This document shows positions 16,956 through 24,501 of a stretch of 64,000 nt of DNA, piece after piece. The notes below the pieces were generated by a model. It was given only the letters and a program-made list of their open reading frames with translations, did not search any database and was not told where the DNA came from. The translations under genes were made by a program, and so were the position numbers. Source of the DNA: Pirellula sp. SH-Sr6A (GTDB taxonomy: Bacteria; Planctomycetota; Planctomycetia; Pirellulales; Pirellulaceae); contig NZ_CP011272.1 of the NCBI RefSeq assembly GCF_001610875.1, forward strand, positions 5,189,988-5,253,987. The letters are read 5' to 3'. Within the stretch, counting starts at the first letter, position 1. Every line of letters starts with the position of its first letter.

Positions 16956-19362
16956 GAAAATCACGGTGTCCGGGTTCCGGGGCATTCTCACACCGGTGGA
17001 GCTGCCGTTCGTCCACGGCGGCAAGCCAACATCAATGGCTTTGTTTGGGCGTAATGGTTACGGAAAAAGCTCGCTAACGGACGCTTGGGAATGGCTGCAA
17101 ACAGATAAAATCGAACGGCTTGGGCGTGAGGGTGCGGGAGCGAGTACGTTTCCCCACCGTTCAGCCAAGAACGGCGAGTCATACATCGAGGTGGAGTTCG
17201 CCACATTAGGCTCGGGAAAGATCACATTCAACCAAAAGAAGATCACCATTCCCACAAAGGATGGTGCGGTTGACGCATTTCGACAGGTGGCACCGTATCC
17301 ATGCTCATTGCGATACGAAGACCTAACACGATTCGTTTTCTACACAAAAGCCGAACAATATGATGCGCTGGCTGTGCTGATGGGGTTCACGCCGCAGGTG
17401 GAGTATCAAAAGATGCTCCGGCGGGTCTCCCGTAAGCTGGAGGAGGAAGCAACCAAGCGCAAAGCCATTACCGACCGTGAAAATAGCAAGTTGGCGGAAA
17501 TGATCGGGGATGCACCCGACGCGGCCACGCTGTTGGCATTTCTGCAGCAGCAGTTCGTTCACGCCGGGGACACCGCTCCAGCAACCAAAGAAGACGCTGT
17601 GAAGGCAGTCGAGGGCCTGAAGGAGCGAATCAAGAACGACCCGCGGGCTGCGGCTCTTGCAAACCACAGCGCCCTTCGTAAGTGCGTGGCTGAGCTAAAG
17701 ACTGGGGCGACAGTTGAGGCCGACCTCATTGCTTATGCCACGGAGATGGAGGAATTCAAAAGTGCGGAGGGCAACGCAGTCGATCTGATTCTGATTGGGC
17801 TGTATGAGAAGGGCAAAGAGGTTGTTGACAAGCGGAAGTTGGCAGAGGGCGATCCCTGCCCGCTGTGCGGCATTCCGTTTGAGGGAAGCCTTGCCGACCA
17901 TATCAAAGCCGAGCTGGAGGCACTTCAAACTCTGAAGGCGACCAAGGACAAGGTTGACGCGAAACGAAAACAGCTGATCACGGCCATCACTCCCTTTGGC
18001 AAGCTCGCCAAAGCACTGGAGGCTGGAACCAAGGGCAACGCCGTAGCAACGGCGGAATTGCTGAAAGACCTCACTGATTCCTGCAATGCATTGGACGCCC
18101 CTTTCGCGGACTTGGGGCCATTGCTGAAAGTCTCACCAGAAAACATCGTTGACGAAACACCCGCAGGAATACGCACTGCTGCCGCCGCTATAAAGAATAA
18201 GGCACAACTGTTTGATGTGGCGCAAAAGGCATTGCTGGAAAAGCTCGACAAAGAGATCGAATCCCTGAAGGATGATGGGGCGCGGAGCAGGCTGGTCGAG
18301 GCCGAGGGCAAGATTATTGGCGCACTCAAGCAATGGGAAGAGTGGGACAAAGCTGCCACTGAACAGATCGTAGTGATGAAAAAAGGTGCGGACTTCCAGG
18401 CTATCGCGGATAACTACATCAAAACGAGCAACGCAGACATAGAGTCCAAATTCAACAGCATTTCCGCTGAAGTGGAGAAATACTTTGGCATCCTCGAAGA
18501 ACACACGGACGGCGTGGGAAAGCCCGTGCTGCGGCTACAAACTGACCAAGACAGAGCGGTAACACTCGAAATCGAGTTCCGTGGCGAAGCGATCAGTCCC
18601 GCTTACAAATATCTGAGCGAATCACAACTCAACAGCTTCGGCCTTGCGCTGTTTCTGGCAACGGCCCGTCGGTTCAATGGCAACTTCCGGTTCTTGCTGT
18701 TGGATGACATCGTGAATAGCTTTGACGGTTACAAACGCCCGCAGCTGATTAAACTTCTGAAGACCGAGTTTGACGATTTCCAGTTTCTGGTTCTGACCCA
18801 CGATGATATTTGGTGCGAGCAATTATTTTCCAGCTTCCCCAAGTGGGTCAGGAAACGAATCTTTCGTTACGATGTGAATACTGGGCCGATGTTGCAGGAT
18901 GGGTGCTGCGAACTGGAGAAGGTCGAGCAAGACCTTGACATTGATGAACCCACGAGAGCAGGCAGATCGCTTGGGCCGATTCTGGAGCGTGACCTTCAGG
19001 AACTTTGCGAAGCATTTGAAGCGTCTGTCGCCTATACCCGCAAGAACGAACACACGCTGAAACCACTTCTCACCCGGCTTATCGCACGTGTAAAAGACAA
19101 GCTGAAGCCGGCGCACAAGCTGTGCAAGGCGCTAGAACAGTTGGACGCGAACTCGTCATTCCGGAACTTCTGTTCACACTGGAAGAATCCCTCGACACCA
19201 TTCACAACACCAGAAATAAGCGAGGTGGTGAAGATGTGGAAAGACATCATTGCGATGGTGAAGTGCGGGGAAGACAAATGCGTTGGTTACGTGAAATACG
19301 ATAAGGATGTTTTCGTCTGTAGCTGCAAGAAGTTAACGCTGGCGAAGGGAGATACGGCCTAA
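16942..19362 (+). CDS. SMC/Rad50-like ATPase with zinc hook and C-terminal HEPN-type motif (RloC-like)
   Basis: 806 residues from GTG 16942, preceded by an optimal AAGGAGGTG. The N-terminal ABC half-head carries Walker A GRNGYGKS (36-43). Coiled-coil arms flank a Rad50-style zinc hook CPLC (306-309). The second half-head has signature LSESQLNSFG (558-567), Walker B FLLLDDI (584-590) and an H-loop LTHDD (618-622). Beyond it, a helical C-terminal region of about 180 residues holds R741-N-F-C-S-H746, the R-x4-H pattern of HEPN ribonucleases, and a Cys set (C775, C780, C793, C795) that could bind zinc. SMC head plus zinc hook plus nuclease tail is the RloC plan (tRNA anticodon nuclease in phage defence). 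The HEPN call rests on motif and helicity, not on a search. Confidence 0.85.
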   Translation: MTFIKKITVSGFRGILTPVELPFVHGGKPTSMALFGRNGYGKSSLTDAWEWLQTDKIERLGREGAGASTFPHRSAKNGESYIEVEFATLGSGKITFNQKKITIPTKDGAVDAFRQVAPYPCSLRYEDLTRFVFYTKAEQYDALAVLMGFTPQVEYQKMLRRVSRKLEEEATKRKAITDRENSKLAEMIGDAPDAATLLAFLQQQFVHAGDTAPATKEDAVKAVEGLKERIKNDPRAAALANHSALRKCVAELKTGATVEADLIAYATEMEEFKSAEGNAVDLILIGLYEKGKEVVDKRKLAEGDPCPLCGIPFEGSLADHIKAELEALQTLKATKDKVDAKRKQLITAITPFGKLAKALEAGTKGNAVATAELLKDLTDSCNALDAPFADLGPLLKVSPENIVDETPAGIRTAAAAIKNKAQLFDVAQKALLEKLDKEIESLKDDGARSRLVEAEGKIIGALKQWEEWDKAATEQIVVMKKGADFQAIADNYIKTSNADIESKFNSISAEVEKYFGILEEHTDGVGKPVLRLQTDQDRAVTLEIEFRGEAISPAYKYLSESQLNSFGLALFLATARRFNGNFRFLLLDDIVNSFDGYKRPQLIKLLKTEFDDFQFLVLTHDDIWCEQLFSSFPKWVRKRIFRYDVNTGPMLQDGCCELEKVEQDLDIDEPTRAGRSLGPILERDLQELCEAFEASVAYTRKNEHTLKPLLTRLIARVKDKLKPAHKLCKALEQLDANSSFRNFCSHWKNPSTPFTTPEISEVVKMWKDIIAMVKCGEDKCVGYVKYDKDVFVCSCKKLTLAKGDTA

Positions 19363-19462
19363 CGCCTCGGTCGAGCAGTGACTCCATCAGCAGCGAATCG
19401 CCACCCCCAGTAAGGCCGAGGGGCAGGCCGAAGAAGAATAAGTTACCGTTGAGGTGATTGCC

Positions 19463-20518
19463 TCACGCTTTCTTCGCCCATGCGCTAAGGCGACACAGCG
19501 AAAGCAGAACGTCCGAAGTGAATTTAGCTTCCTCGATGTTCTTGTAGAGAATCAAACGCCTATCCACATGGTGCTGCACTTGATTTCTTGTGACGTATAG
19601 AAGGTGCGCCGCGTGAGCGATCCTCTCGATCTTTGTCAAGCCAGCATTCTCGATGTCCGCCTTGATAGCCGGATAATACATATTGAATGTGGCGGTGTTA
19701 TGCACATTGCGGGCATTCATGTATCCGTCAATCAATGTCGAAATGTCGCCTCGTTGAGTTGCGGCGAATCCTTGCTTAAGTAGCGATTTAAGCTGCCAGG
19801 GCTTTGGTGTGGCAATATCTGCCTTCCGATACACTTCGGTCTCCAGCAGTCTTGCAAGGTCGGCGATGAGGTTCCAATATTCAATTCGAATACTGTTTGA
19901 CTCCTGCCAGTGGGAACTATCTACCAAATGTCGCAGGTGAATTCTCCGTGCCGCAGAAACGATGTAGAGCAGTTTCGATGGGCCGGAAAGTTTTCGCCAG
20001 CTCTTCTTTCCAGCGTCCTTTGAATACGGAACTCCCCAGAGGTCATTATGGAGCGTTAGAGGATACTTCTCTTCTGCCAAATCGAGTGTGTCCCAGAAGT
20101 TCGTGTCGAACAGCTCTTGATTCAGAAAGATGTTCCAGGTCTTTTTGCCGGTCGTCAGCCGCGTCTCTTCCTGCGCCAATTCGAAAAAGTGAATAGCCGA
20201 CGTGAAGTCCGCCGACCGAATTCGAGCAATGCCGATGTTGAAGGTTATTGAGCCTTTGTGAATCTGGCAATTGTTCTTCTCTTGATATGCCAAGGCATGT
20301 TCGTAAACTTCGATGAAAATCAGCCCAGCGATGGCTGGATCTCGATGGCTTATCGCAAGAATAATGCCGTTGTTTGCGGGGCCGAACATCTTGTCGTCAT
20401 CGTTGAGGTTGCGCGGTCCAACCGCGCGAGCGTCGATCCGAGCCTTCGTTAGCTCGATGATTTGTTGGGCCGGCGCGTTTCGGTATTGGTGCGCAGTGCT
20501 GAATTGTTGCAATGACAT
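19463..20518 (-). CDS. Protein with C-terminal HEPN-like R-x4-H motif, function unknown
   Basis: The frame opens at a GTG (20563), but ATG 20518 (MSLQQFSTAHQYRNAP) is the likelier start; neither has a strong ribosome-binding site. The middle contains TPR-like helices (GIARIRSADFTSAIHFFELAQEE). Near the end, in the numbering from GTG, HAAHLLYVTRNQVQHHVDRR carries R326-N-Q-V-Q-H331, which fits the RN-x3-H core of HEPN ribonucleases. No other catalytic motif is visible. It converges on the SMC-HEPN gene with 100 bp between stops, and its upstream side is where the IS5-family element landed. A role in the same defence island is plausible but not shown. Confidence 0.6.
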   Translation of the reverse strand: MSLQQFSTAHQYRNAPAQQIIELTKARIDARAVGPRNLNDDDKMFGPANNGIILAISHRDPAIAGLIFIEVYEHALAYQEKNNCQIHKGSITFNIGIARIRSADFTSAIHFFELAQEETRLTTGKKTWNIFLNQELFDTNFWDTLDLAEEKYPLTLHNDLWGVPYSKDAGKKSWRKLSGPSKLLYIVSAARRIHLRHLVDSSHWQESNSIRIEYWNLIADLARLLETEVYRKADIATPKPWQLKSLLKQGFAATQRGDISTLIDGYMNARNVHNTATFNMYYPAIKADIENAGLTKIERIAHAAHLLYVTRNQVQHHVDRRLILYKNIEEAKFTSDVLLSLCRLSAWAKKA

Positions 20519-20619
20519 TGGCCGGGACACATCCAGTCTGGCTATCAAAAAAAGTGTTTGCACGAAGGTGAAGGCTGTGGCACTGATAATAGCATACGCT
20601 AGGCACTGTTTGAAAACTG

Positions 20620-21177
20620 TTAACTACACATCATTCGGAGGAATCGTTCGATCATCGCCATTTTAATCATCCCAGCGTAGTTAATGGCGGTCTTCTCGAA
20701 TCGCGAAAAGACGCGTCGACACTCTTTGAGCCAACCTATGGAGCGTTCGACAATATTCCGGCGTCGATAACAATCCCCGTCGAATTGTGCCGTTCGTGCG
20801 TCGCGATCTTCATTCGACTTCGACGGGATGATCGGATTGATTCCAAGATCGATGAGCGTCTCGTCGATCCATTCGGCTCGATAACCTTTATCTCCTGCAA
20901 GATTCACTGGCCAAGCAACCGGGCGACCTTCGCTGTCATGAAGATCGTTGTCGGCCTTCTCGAGGACCTCGAGCAGTGCTGTGGTCTCATGAGCTTGCCC
21001 TCCCGTAATGGTGAATGCCAGAGGATTGCCCATGCCATCCACGAGAAGATGGATTTTGGTTGAATATCCGCCTCGCGAACGGCCTAGTGCATGATCAGCT
21101 GGCTCGTCTGGCGCCCCCTTTTTCCACCGCCAGAAGCACATCGATGGGCACGGATGACGCTCCCATCGACACACCAT
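20620..21177 (-). CDS. IS5-family transposase, distal frame (OrfB)
   Basis: Encodes the C-terminal two thirds of the DDE transposase: GRSRGGYSTKIHLLVDG, then AGDKGYRAEWIDE with the second catalytic Asp, then RRRNIVERSIGWLKECRR with the Glu of the R-x3-E-x6-K motif. It is -1 relative to OrfA, and the frames join at a slippery run (AAAAAGGGGG on the minus strand, 21114-21123). The fused product is therefore expected from programmed frameshifting. The stop lies inside the left terminal repeat region. The first residues of the open frame upstream of the slip site are not native. Confidence 0.88.
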   Translation of the reverse strand: MVCRWERHPCPSMCFWRWKKGAPDEPADHALGRSRGGYSTKIHLLVDGMGNPLAFTITGGQAHETTALLEVLEKADNDLHDSEGRPVAWPVNLAGDKGYRAEWIDETLIDLGINPIIPSKSNEDRDARTAQFDGDCYRRRNIVERSIGWLKECRRVFSRFEKTAINYAGMIKMAMIERFLRMMCS

Positions 21178-21461
21178 AGATCACTATCGATTGCACCATC
21201 ATCAATGCGAGCTGAACGAAGCTTATTCAGAACAGCGTCAAGGGTTCCATCACCGTTCCATTTATCGTAGAGGCCGTAGATAGTTCTCCACTTCCCAAAT
21301 TCTTCAGGGAGATCGCGCCAAGGCGATCCGGTGCGCAGAATCCAAAGAATGGCATCAAACGCTAAGCGGTAGTTCGTAGGAGGCCGCCCCGTTGTCTTCG
21401 GAGACGGAAACAGTTCCTCGATGCATTCCCATTGCAAATCGGTTAATCTGTGACGTGCCAT
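21084..21461 (-). CDS. IS5-family transposase, proximal frame (OrfA)
   Basis: Starts at ATG 21461 (MARHRLTDLQWECIEELFP) and contains the DUF4096-like N-terminal helical domain (GRPPTNYRLAFDAILWILRTGSPWRD) and the first catalytic Asp (CVDGSVIRAHR). The ancestral ribosome-binding site AAGGAGG (now 23095-23101) has been moved 1.6 kb away by the IS3 insertion exactly at this start codon. The frame now extends into IS3 sequence to 21476. Translation is therefore probably crippled unless the IS3 end supplies signals. Product: N-terminal part of the IS5 transposase. Confidence 0.88.
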   Translation of the reverse strand: MARHRLTDLQWECIEELFPSPKTTGRPPTNYRLAFDAILWILRTGSPWRDLPEEFGKWRTIYGLYDKWNGDGTLDAVLNKLRSARIDDGAIDSDLWCVDGSVIRAHRCASGGGKRGRQTSQLIMH

Positions 21462-21484
21462 CGTGTCTTGGTTCACCGGTAAAT

Positions 21485-21713
21485 GGAATCGACCACTTCT
21501 CAGCTAACGCAGTATGAAGGCATCCTGCTTGGGGATTTCGCCGCATCGTGCGGCGAAGGTTTATCGCATACTTTCAAAGTCGGAATGGAATGGAGCGGTC
21601 CTTGGTGAAGGTCCGCTCTGCATTCCGACTTCGGGCTTCACGACGCTCAGGTTGCACCTCTGCAGAGCCCTATCCTTCGTGAAGCCGCTTTGGTTGTAAT
21701 CGCTCAGCTTGGG
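21485..21713. other. Structured non-coding tail of the IS3 element (three hairpins)
   Basis: Between the left end of the IS3 element and the OrfB stop lie three strong inverted repeats. The first is 21537-21557 (9-bp stem, TCG loop). The second is 21579-21629, with outer 9-bp GTCGGAATG/CATTCCGAC and an inner GC-rich stem. The third is 21634-21686, with a perfect 10-bp GGCTTCACGA/TCGTGAAGCC. IS3 elements usually have only a few tens of bases here. It may protect against read-through or be a non-coding RNA; this is undetermined. Confidence 0.7.
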
Positions 21714-22631
21714 CTATGCAACTTGTTTTGCCGCAGCTCGCTTTTCTTGTCGCAACTGGCGTGCTGCTTCAAGCTTGCGATCGCGTTCCTTGCATATCTC
21801 TTCGCTTAGTCCTGCTAGGCAGTCGGCGGGGGTGATGTAACCGATTGCGCTGTGCAAACGTACTGTGTTGTAGTAATGCACGTAGTTGGCTATTCGCTTC
21901 TCGGCTTCATCCTTTGTTGCAGGGCAACCTGGACGAATGCACTCGCTCTTGAGTGAACCGTGCCAGCGTTCCAGCTTTCCATTGCTTTGCGGGTAGTAGG
22001 GACTGGTCCGTACATGTGTAAGGCCGTACTCGCGAACGAATTCTTTGAAGTCCTTAGCGATGAATTGCGGGCCGTTGTCGCTGATGATTCTCGGCTTCAC
22101 GCCCGGGTGCTTTTCCGTTCCCCTTGCAATTACCAACTCGACGTCTTGTTCTTTCATCGTCTCGCGAAGTTCTTGATGAACGATGTAGCGACTGAATCCA
22201 TCGAGTACGGATATCAAGAAGTAAAACGTGCCGCCAACGTTGATGTAGCTGACATCCACGTGCCATTCCTGGTGGATTTTCGTTGGTTGAATGAAGCCTG
22301 TTCCTTTCTTGCTGGGAGTAACGATCTTGCGATCCAAACGACCAGCGGTCTTAAGAACTCGATACGTTGTACTTGGGCTGACAGCGACGATGTCGTCGTC
22401 GAGCATCATGAATGTCAATCGTCGATAGCCTTCCAGCGGGTGTTTTTCGTGGAAGTCTAGAATAGCCTTCTTCTCCCAGTCTTCGAGCCACCAATCACGC
22501 GGAATCTTACCGTTGTGTTCGTTGGCCTTTCCGTAGCGTTTGAGCCACTTGTGGTAATTGCTGGTGGAGAGTTTGGCCCATTTGAGCAAGGCCTTGCAAG
22601 GCAGTTCAGATCGCTCGGTCCAGTACTTCAT
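21714..22631 (-). CDS. IS3-family transposase OrfB (rve integrase domain)
   Basis: Carries the retroviral-type DDE core: HQEWHVDVSYI (first Asp), RIISDNGPQF (second Asp), and NGKLERWHGSLK (Glu 35 residues later), preceded by the HTH_21-type EGYRRLTFMML. The nominal ATG is at 22631, but the frame is open further upstream (EGVWVPHDIRDKIVDY) to the A7 slippery site at 22697-22703. The functional transposase is therefore the OrfAB fusion. Length and motifs look intact. It ends with a basic tail (RQLRQEKRAAAKQVA). Confidence 0.93.
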   Translation of the reverse strand: MKYWTERSELPCKALLKWAKLSTSNYHKWLKRYGKANEHNGKIPRDWWLEDWEKKAILDFHEKHPLEGYRRLTFMMLDDDIVAVSPSTTYRVLKTAGRLDRKIVTPSKKGTGFIQPTKIHQEWHVDVSYINVGGTFYFLISVLDGFSRYIVHQELRETMKEQDVELVIARGTEKHPGVKPRIISDNGPQFIAKDFKEFVREYGLTHVRTSPYYPQSNGKLERWHGSLKSECIRPGCPATKDEAEKRIANYVHYYNTVRLHSAIGYITPADCLAGLSEEICKERDRKLEAARQLRQEKRAAAKQVA

Positions 22632-22678
22632 GTAGTCGACAATCTTGTCTCGAATGTCGTGAGGGACCCAAACGCCTT

Positions 22679-23017
22679 CTAGAGGTCCCCATTGGCTTTT
22701 TTTGCTTTGACGTTCTCCTCCATGAGTTCTGCGATCACCTCGTTCTTGTACATGAGCTTCTCTTCAAGCTTTTTGATTCGTTGCTCTTTGAGTTGGTTGA
22801 TCTTGGCCTCTGCTAACTTGGATGCTTTCTCGGATTTGGCGTTTTTTTCGAAAGCTCGCTCCACTTGATCGAGCGCCATGGCGACCCATTGATGGATCTG
22901 CGTCGGTTGGATTGAGAGCTCCTCAGCTATCGTGGAAATGGGTTCTTTGCCCTTGAGGTGCCGTCGAACGATGACAGCCTTTTGCTCAGCGGTGAATTTT
23001 CTACGTGATTTGGTCAT
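22679..23017 (-). CDS. IS3-family OrfA (helix-turn-helix and leucine-zipper-like)
   Basis: 112 residues. The N-terminal HTH (KFTAEQKAVIVRRHLKGKEPISTIAEELSI is the region; core IHQWV) binds the element ends, and a charged coiled coil (NQLKEQRIKKLEEKLMYKNEVI) mediates multimerisation. Near the 3' end the codons GCA AAA AAA GCC provide an A7 heptamer. A -1 slip there enters the OrfB frame (..CCT CTA GAA GGC GTT TGG..), as expected for IS3 elements. It has a purine-rich AGGAGG just upstream of ATG 23017. Confidence 0.93.
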   Translation of the reverse strand: MTKSRRKFTAEQKAVIVRRHLKGKEPISTIAEELSIQPTQIHQWVAMALDQVERAFEKNAKSEKASKLAEAKINQLKEQRIKKLEEKLMYKNEVIAELMEENVKAKKANGDL

Positions 23018-23094
23018 CGGAATCCTCCTAAGATCAGGTTATCTTAGCCTAATCAGCGGGAATTCCACTTTCTAGAGAGGCAAGACAATCGTAT

Positions 23095-23101
23095 CCTCCT
23101 T
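23095..23101 (-). promoter_or_regulatory. Stranded Shine-Dalgarno of the IS5 transposase
   Basis: AAGGAGG on the minus strand. If the IS3 element and one ATCG duplication are removed, this sits 5 bp before the ATG now at 21461. The IS3 insertion thus separates the ribosome-binding site from its gene by about 1.6 kb. Confidence 0.8.
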
Positions 23102-23167
23102 GATTGGCGATCCGTCGATTATCGCAAATTCGCAAAGTTACGAAAACACCAGTTTTCAAACAGAGCC

Positions 23168-23510
23168 TAGTGTACATTGGCCGTCTTTCGGCTCTTTGCC
23201 ACAGCAGGTTCAGGTTGCTAGTCTCTTATTGCGTCTGCTGGGGTAAGGGACTGTTGGTTTGATAGATTTGAATGTTTGGAGTTTCTTCGACAAACACACA
23301 TCCCCCGCCTTCTTGGCGTTGTGCTCGACTTATTACGTTTGCGTTGGCCTCTTAAGGATGGTCATGATTCTGGCTCGCGGCTGGCCGAACGCAGCGCGCG
23401 ATTGAGACGAAGATATTGTGACTTGCACTAAAACAGAACACGCGGCCGTATGACCTGCCTCGCGCGAGAAGCCACATTGCATTTACGCGATCCGAAGGCG
23501 GCCGCACGGT
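23168..23510. other. Stretch without a recognisable gene
   Basis: The 343 bp between the IS5 right end and the DUF4238 stop. No frame with family resemblance, no tRNA and no repeat was seen. It is the sequence that originally lay upstream of the HEPN-like gene at 19463-20518 and may contain its promoter, now displaced by the insertion. Confidence 0.5.
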
Positions 23511-24473
23511 CTACCAAACAGTGAACCCGGGAGGTTCCTTCAGCGTCGGATTCACCTCAATCATTTTCTTCACTAGATCGAAGTCAACTTGCGGTGCGAT
23601 AACGAACCTTGACGCGTATTGAACCTGTAGCAAATTTTGATGATCGACACTTTCGGAAGTAAGAAAATCGGGAATCCCTTTCTCGATCACCTCGGCTAGG
23701 TGCCGGATTTCTGCTGCGCCCTCGTGTGGCCGCCCGAATTGTTGTTCGTACCTCTGCAGATCGAGCATCCCCTGCTTGAGCATTCGGCGATGCCCCTCGC
23801 ACATGAAGCAGATTGAAAACTCCTGGCTGATCGGCAGGAGGATTTCGACTCCTGGGCTGTCCAGCCCTCGCTGTTTCGGATCGACGACATTGTGCAGCGT
23901 TATCGGATTGTCTGAAATCCAGAACGGCGTATCGGCGGGGGCGCGGCGAAGAATCCAAATCTTATTGAAGAAGTACCAGCCGATCTTTTGTGCGGTCTGT
24001 AGAACCAATGCGGCGTGATTCTTTAGGTCATTCTCACTCAGTTTTTTAATGACATCGCCCCCATCAATTCTGCGTTCCTCAAGCACCCGAAGAATCCCCG
24101 CGTTTAGACTCTGTGCCCGTTCCCTAATTGCCTTCACTCGCAGTTGTTGGACGGCGGCGAAGTAAGCCAGCTCAGCTCTCTCGTCGTTCGTGAGGTGGGC
24201 AAGGGATTCTTTCTTGATTATCTCTGCGAACATCCCTGAAATGCTCGCTTCCAGCTTTCCAAGCTCGTACTCAAGCGTCTGCGTGTTACCATTCCCATCA
24301 ATGAAATCGTAGAAACGGGCCTCCGCAGCTACGCCTCTCGGCAAGGTTGTGAACGACCGTCCGGTGGCCTTATCGAACACTGCAACTCGTCCCTTGCTGT
24401 CGGCGAAGTTCCGCAACAGAAACTGAGGGACGTAATGCTGGTGTTTGGGATGAATCATCTCGGCCATACTCAT
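23511..24473 (-). CDS. DUF4238 domain protein
   Basis: About 320 residues from ATG 24473 (MSMAEMIHPK); the longer frame to 24584 overlaps the integrase relic. The diagnostic start HPKHQHYVPQFLLRNFAD is the DUF4238 signature, followed by VAVFDKATGR, EARFYDF, a helical middle (AYFAAVQQLRVKAIRERAQ) and FWISDNPITLHN with conserved Asp-Asn-Pro. DUF4238 proteins are of unknown biochemical function and are often found in accessory or defence islands, which fits the context. It appears intact. It lies immediately downstream of the broken integrase on the same strand. Confidence 0.85.
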   Translation of the reverse strand: MSMAEMIHPKHQHYVPQFLLRNFADSKGRVAVFDKATGRSFTTLPRGVAAEARFYDFIDGNGNTQTLEYELGKLEASISGMFAEIIKKESLAHLTNDERAELAYFAAVQQLRVKAIRERAQSLNAGILRVLEERRIDGGDVIKKLSENDLKNHAALVLQTAQKIGWYFFNKIWILRRAPADTPFWISDNPITLHNVVDPKQRGLDSPGVEILLPISQEFSICFMCEGHRRMLKQGMLDLQRYEQQFGRPHEGAAEIRHLAEVIEKGIPDFLTSESVDHQNLLQVQYASRFVIAPQVDFDLVKKMIEVNPTLKEPPGFTVW

Positions 24474-24501
24474 ACTGCCACGAGAAATTGCTTGCCGTAC
24501 T

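Larger units (their letters stand above)
21464..23087 (-). mobile_element. IS3-family element inserted in the IS5 transposase start
   Basis: The ends are TGTCTTG (21464-21470) and CAAGACA (23081-23087), giving the TG...CA termini of IS3 elements. A 4-bp target duplication ATCG is present on both sides (21460-21463 and 23088-23091). The element is 1624 bp and encodes OrfA and OrfB with a -1 frameshift site. It has an unusually long (about 240 bp) non-coding tail after OrfB. The clean target duplication means it transposed after the IS5 element arrived. Confidence 0.93.
20602..23167 (-). mobile_element. IS5-family element (IS427-like), interrupted by an IS3-family element
   Basis: Terminal inverted repeats at 20602-20619 and 23150-23167 match at 17 of 18 positions (GGC[A/T]CTGTTTGAAAACTG). 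They are flanked by TA on both sides (20600-20601 and 23168-23169), within CTAG-like contexts. The transposase is encoded in two overlapping frames typical of the IS427 group. Removing the nested IS3 element and one target duplication leaves about 938 bp, a normal size for this group. The element sits just upstream of the HEPN-like gene at 19463-20518. Confidence 0.93.

Noticed and set aside
15928-19362. Septu-type (PtuA/PtuB) system from an ATPase next to an HNH gene
   Set aside because: The HNH gene is a pseudogene of the phage homing type, precedes the ATPase by about 0.6 kb, and the ATPase has a zinc hook and HEPN-type tail not found in PtuA.
16942-19362. Wadjet or Lamassu SMC component
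   Set aside because: No JetA/B/D or LmuA-type nuclease partner is adjacent, and the nuclease-like motif is within the same polypeptide.
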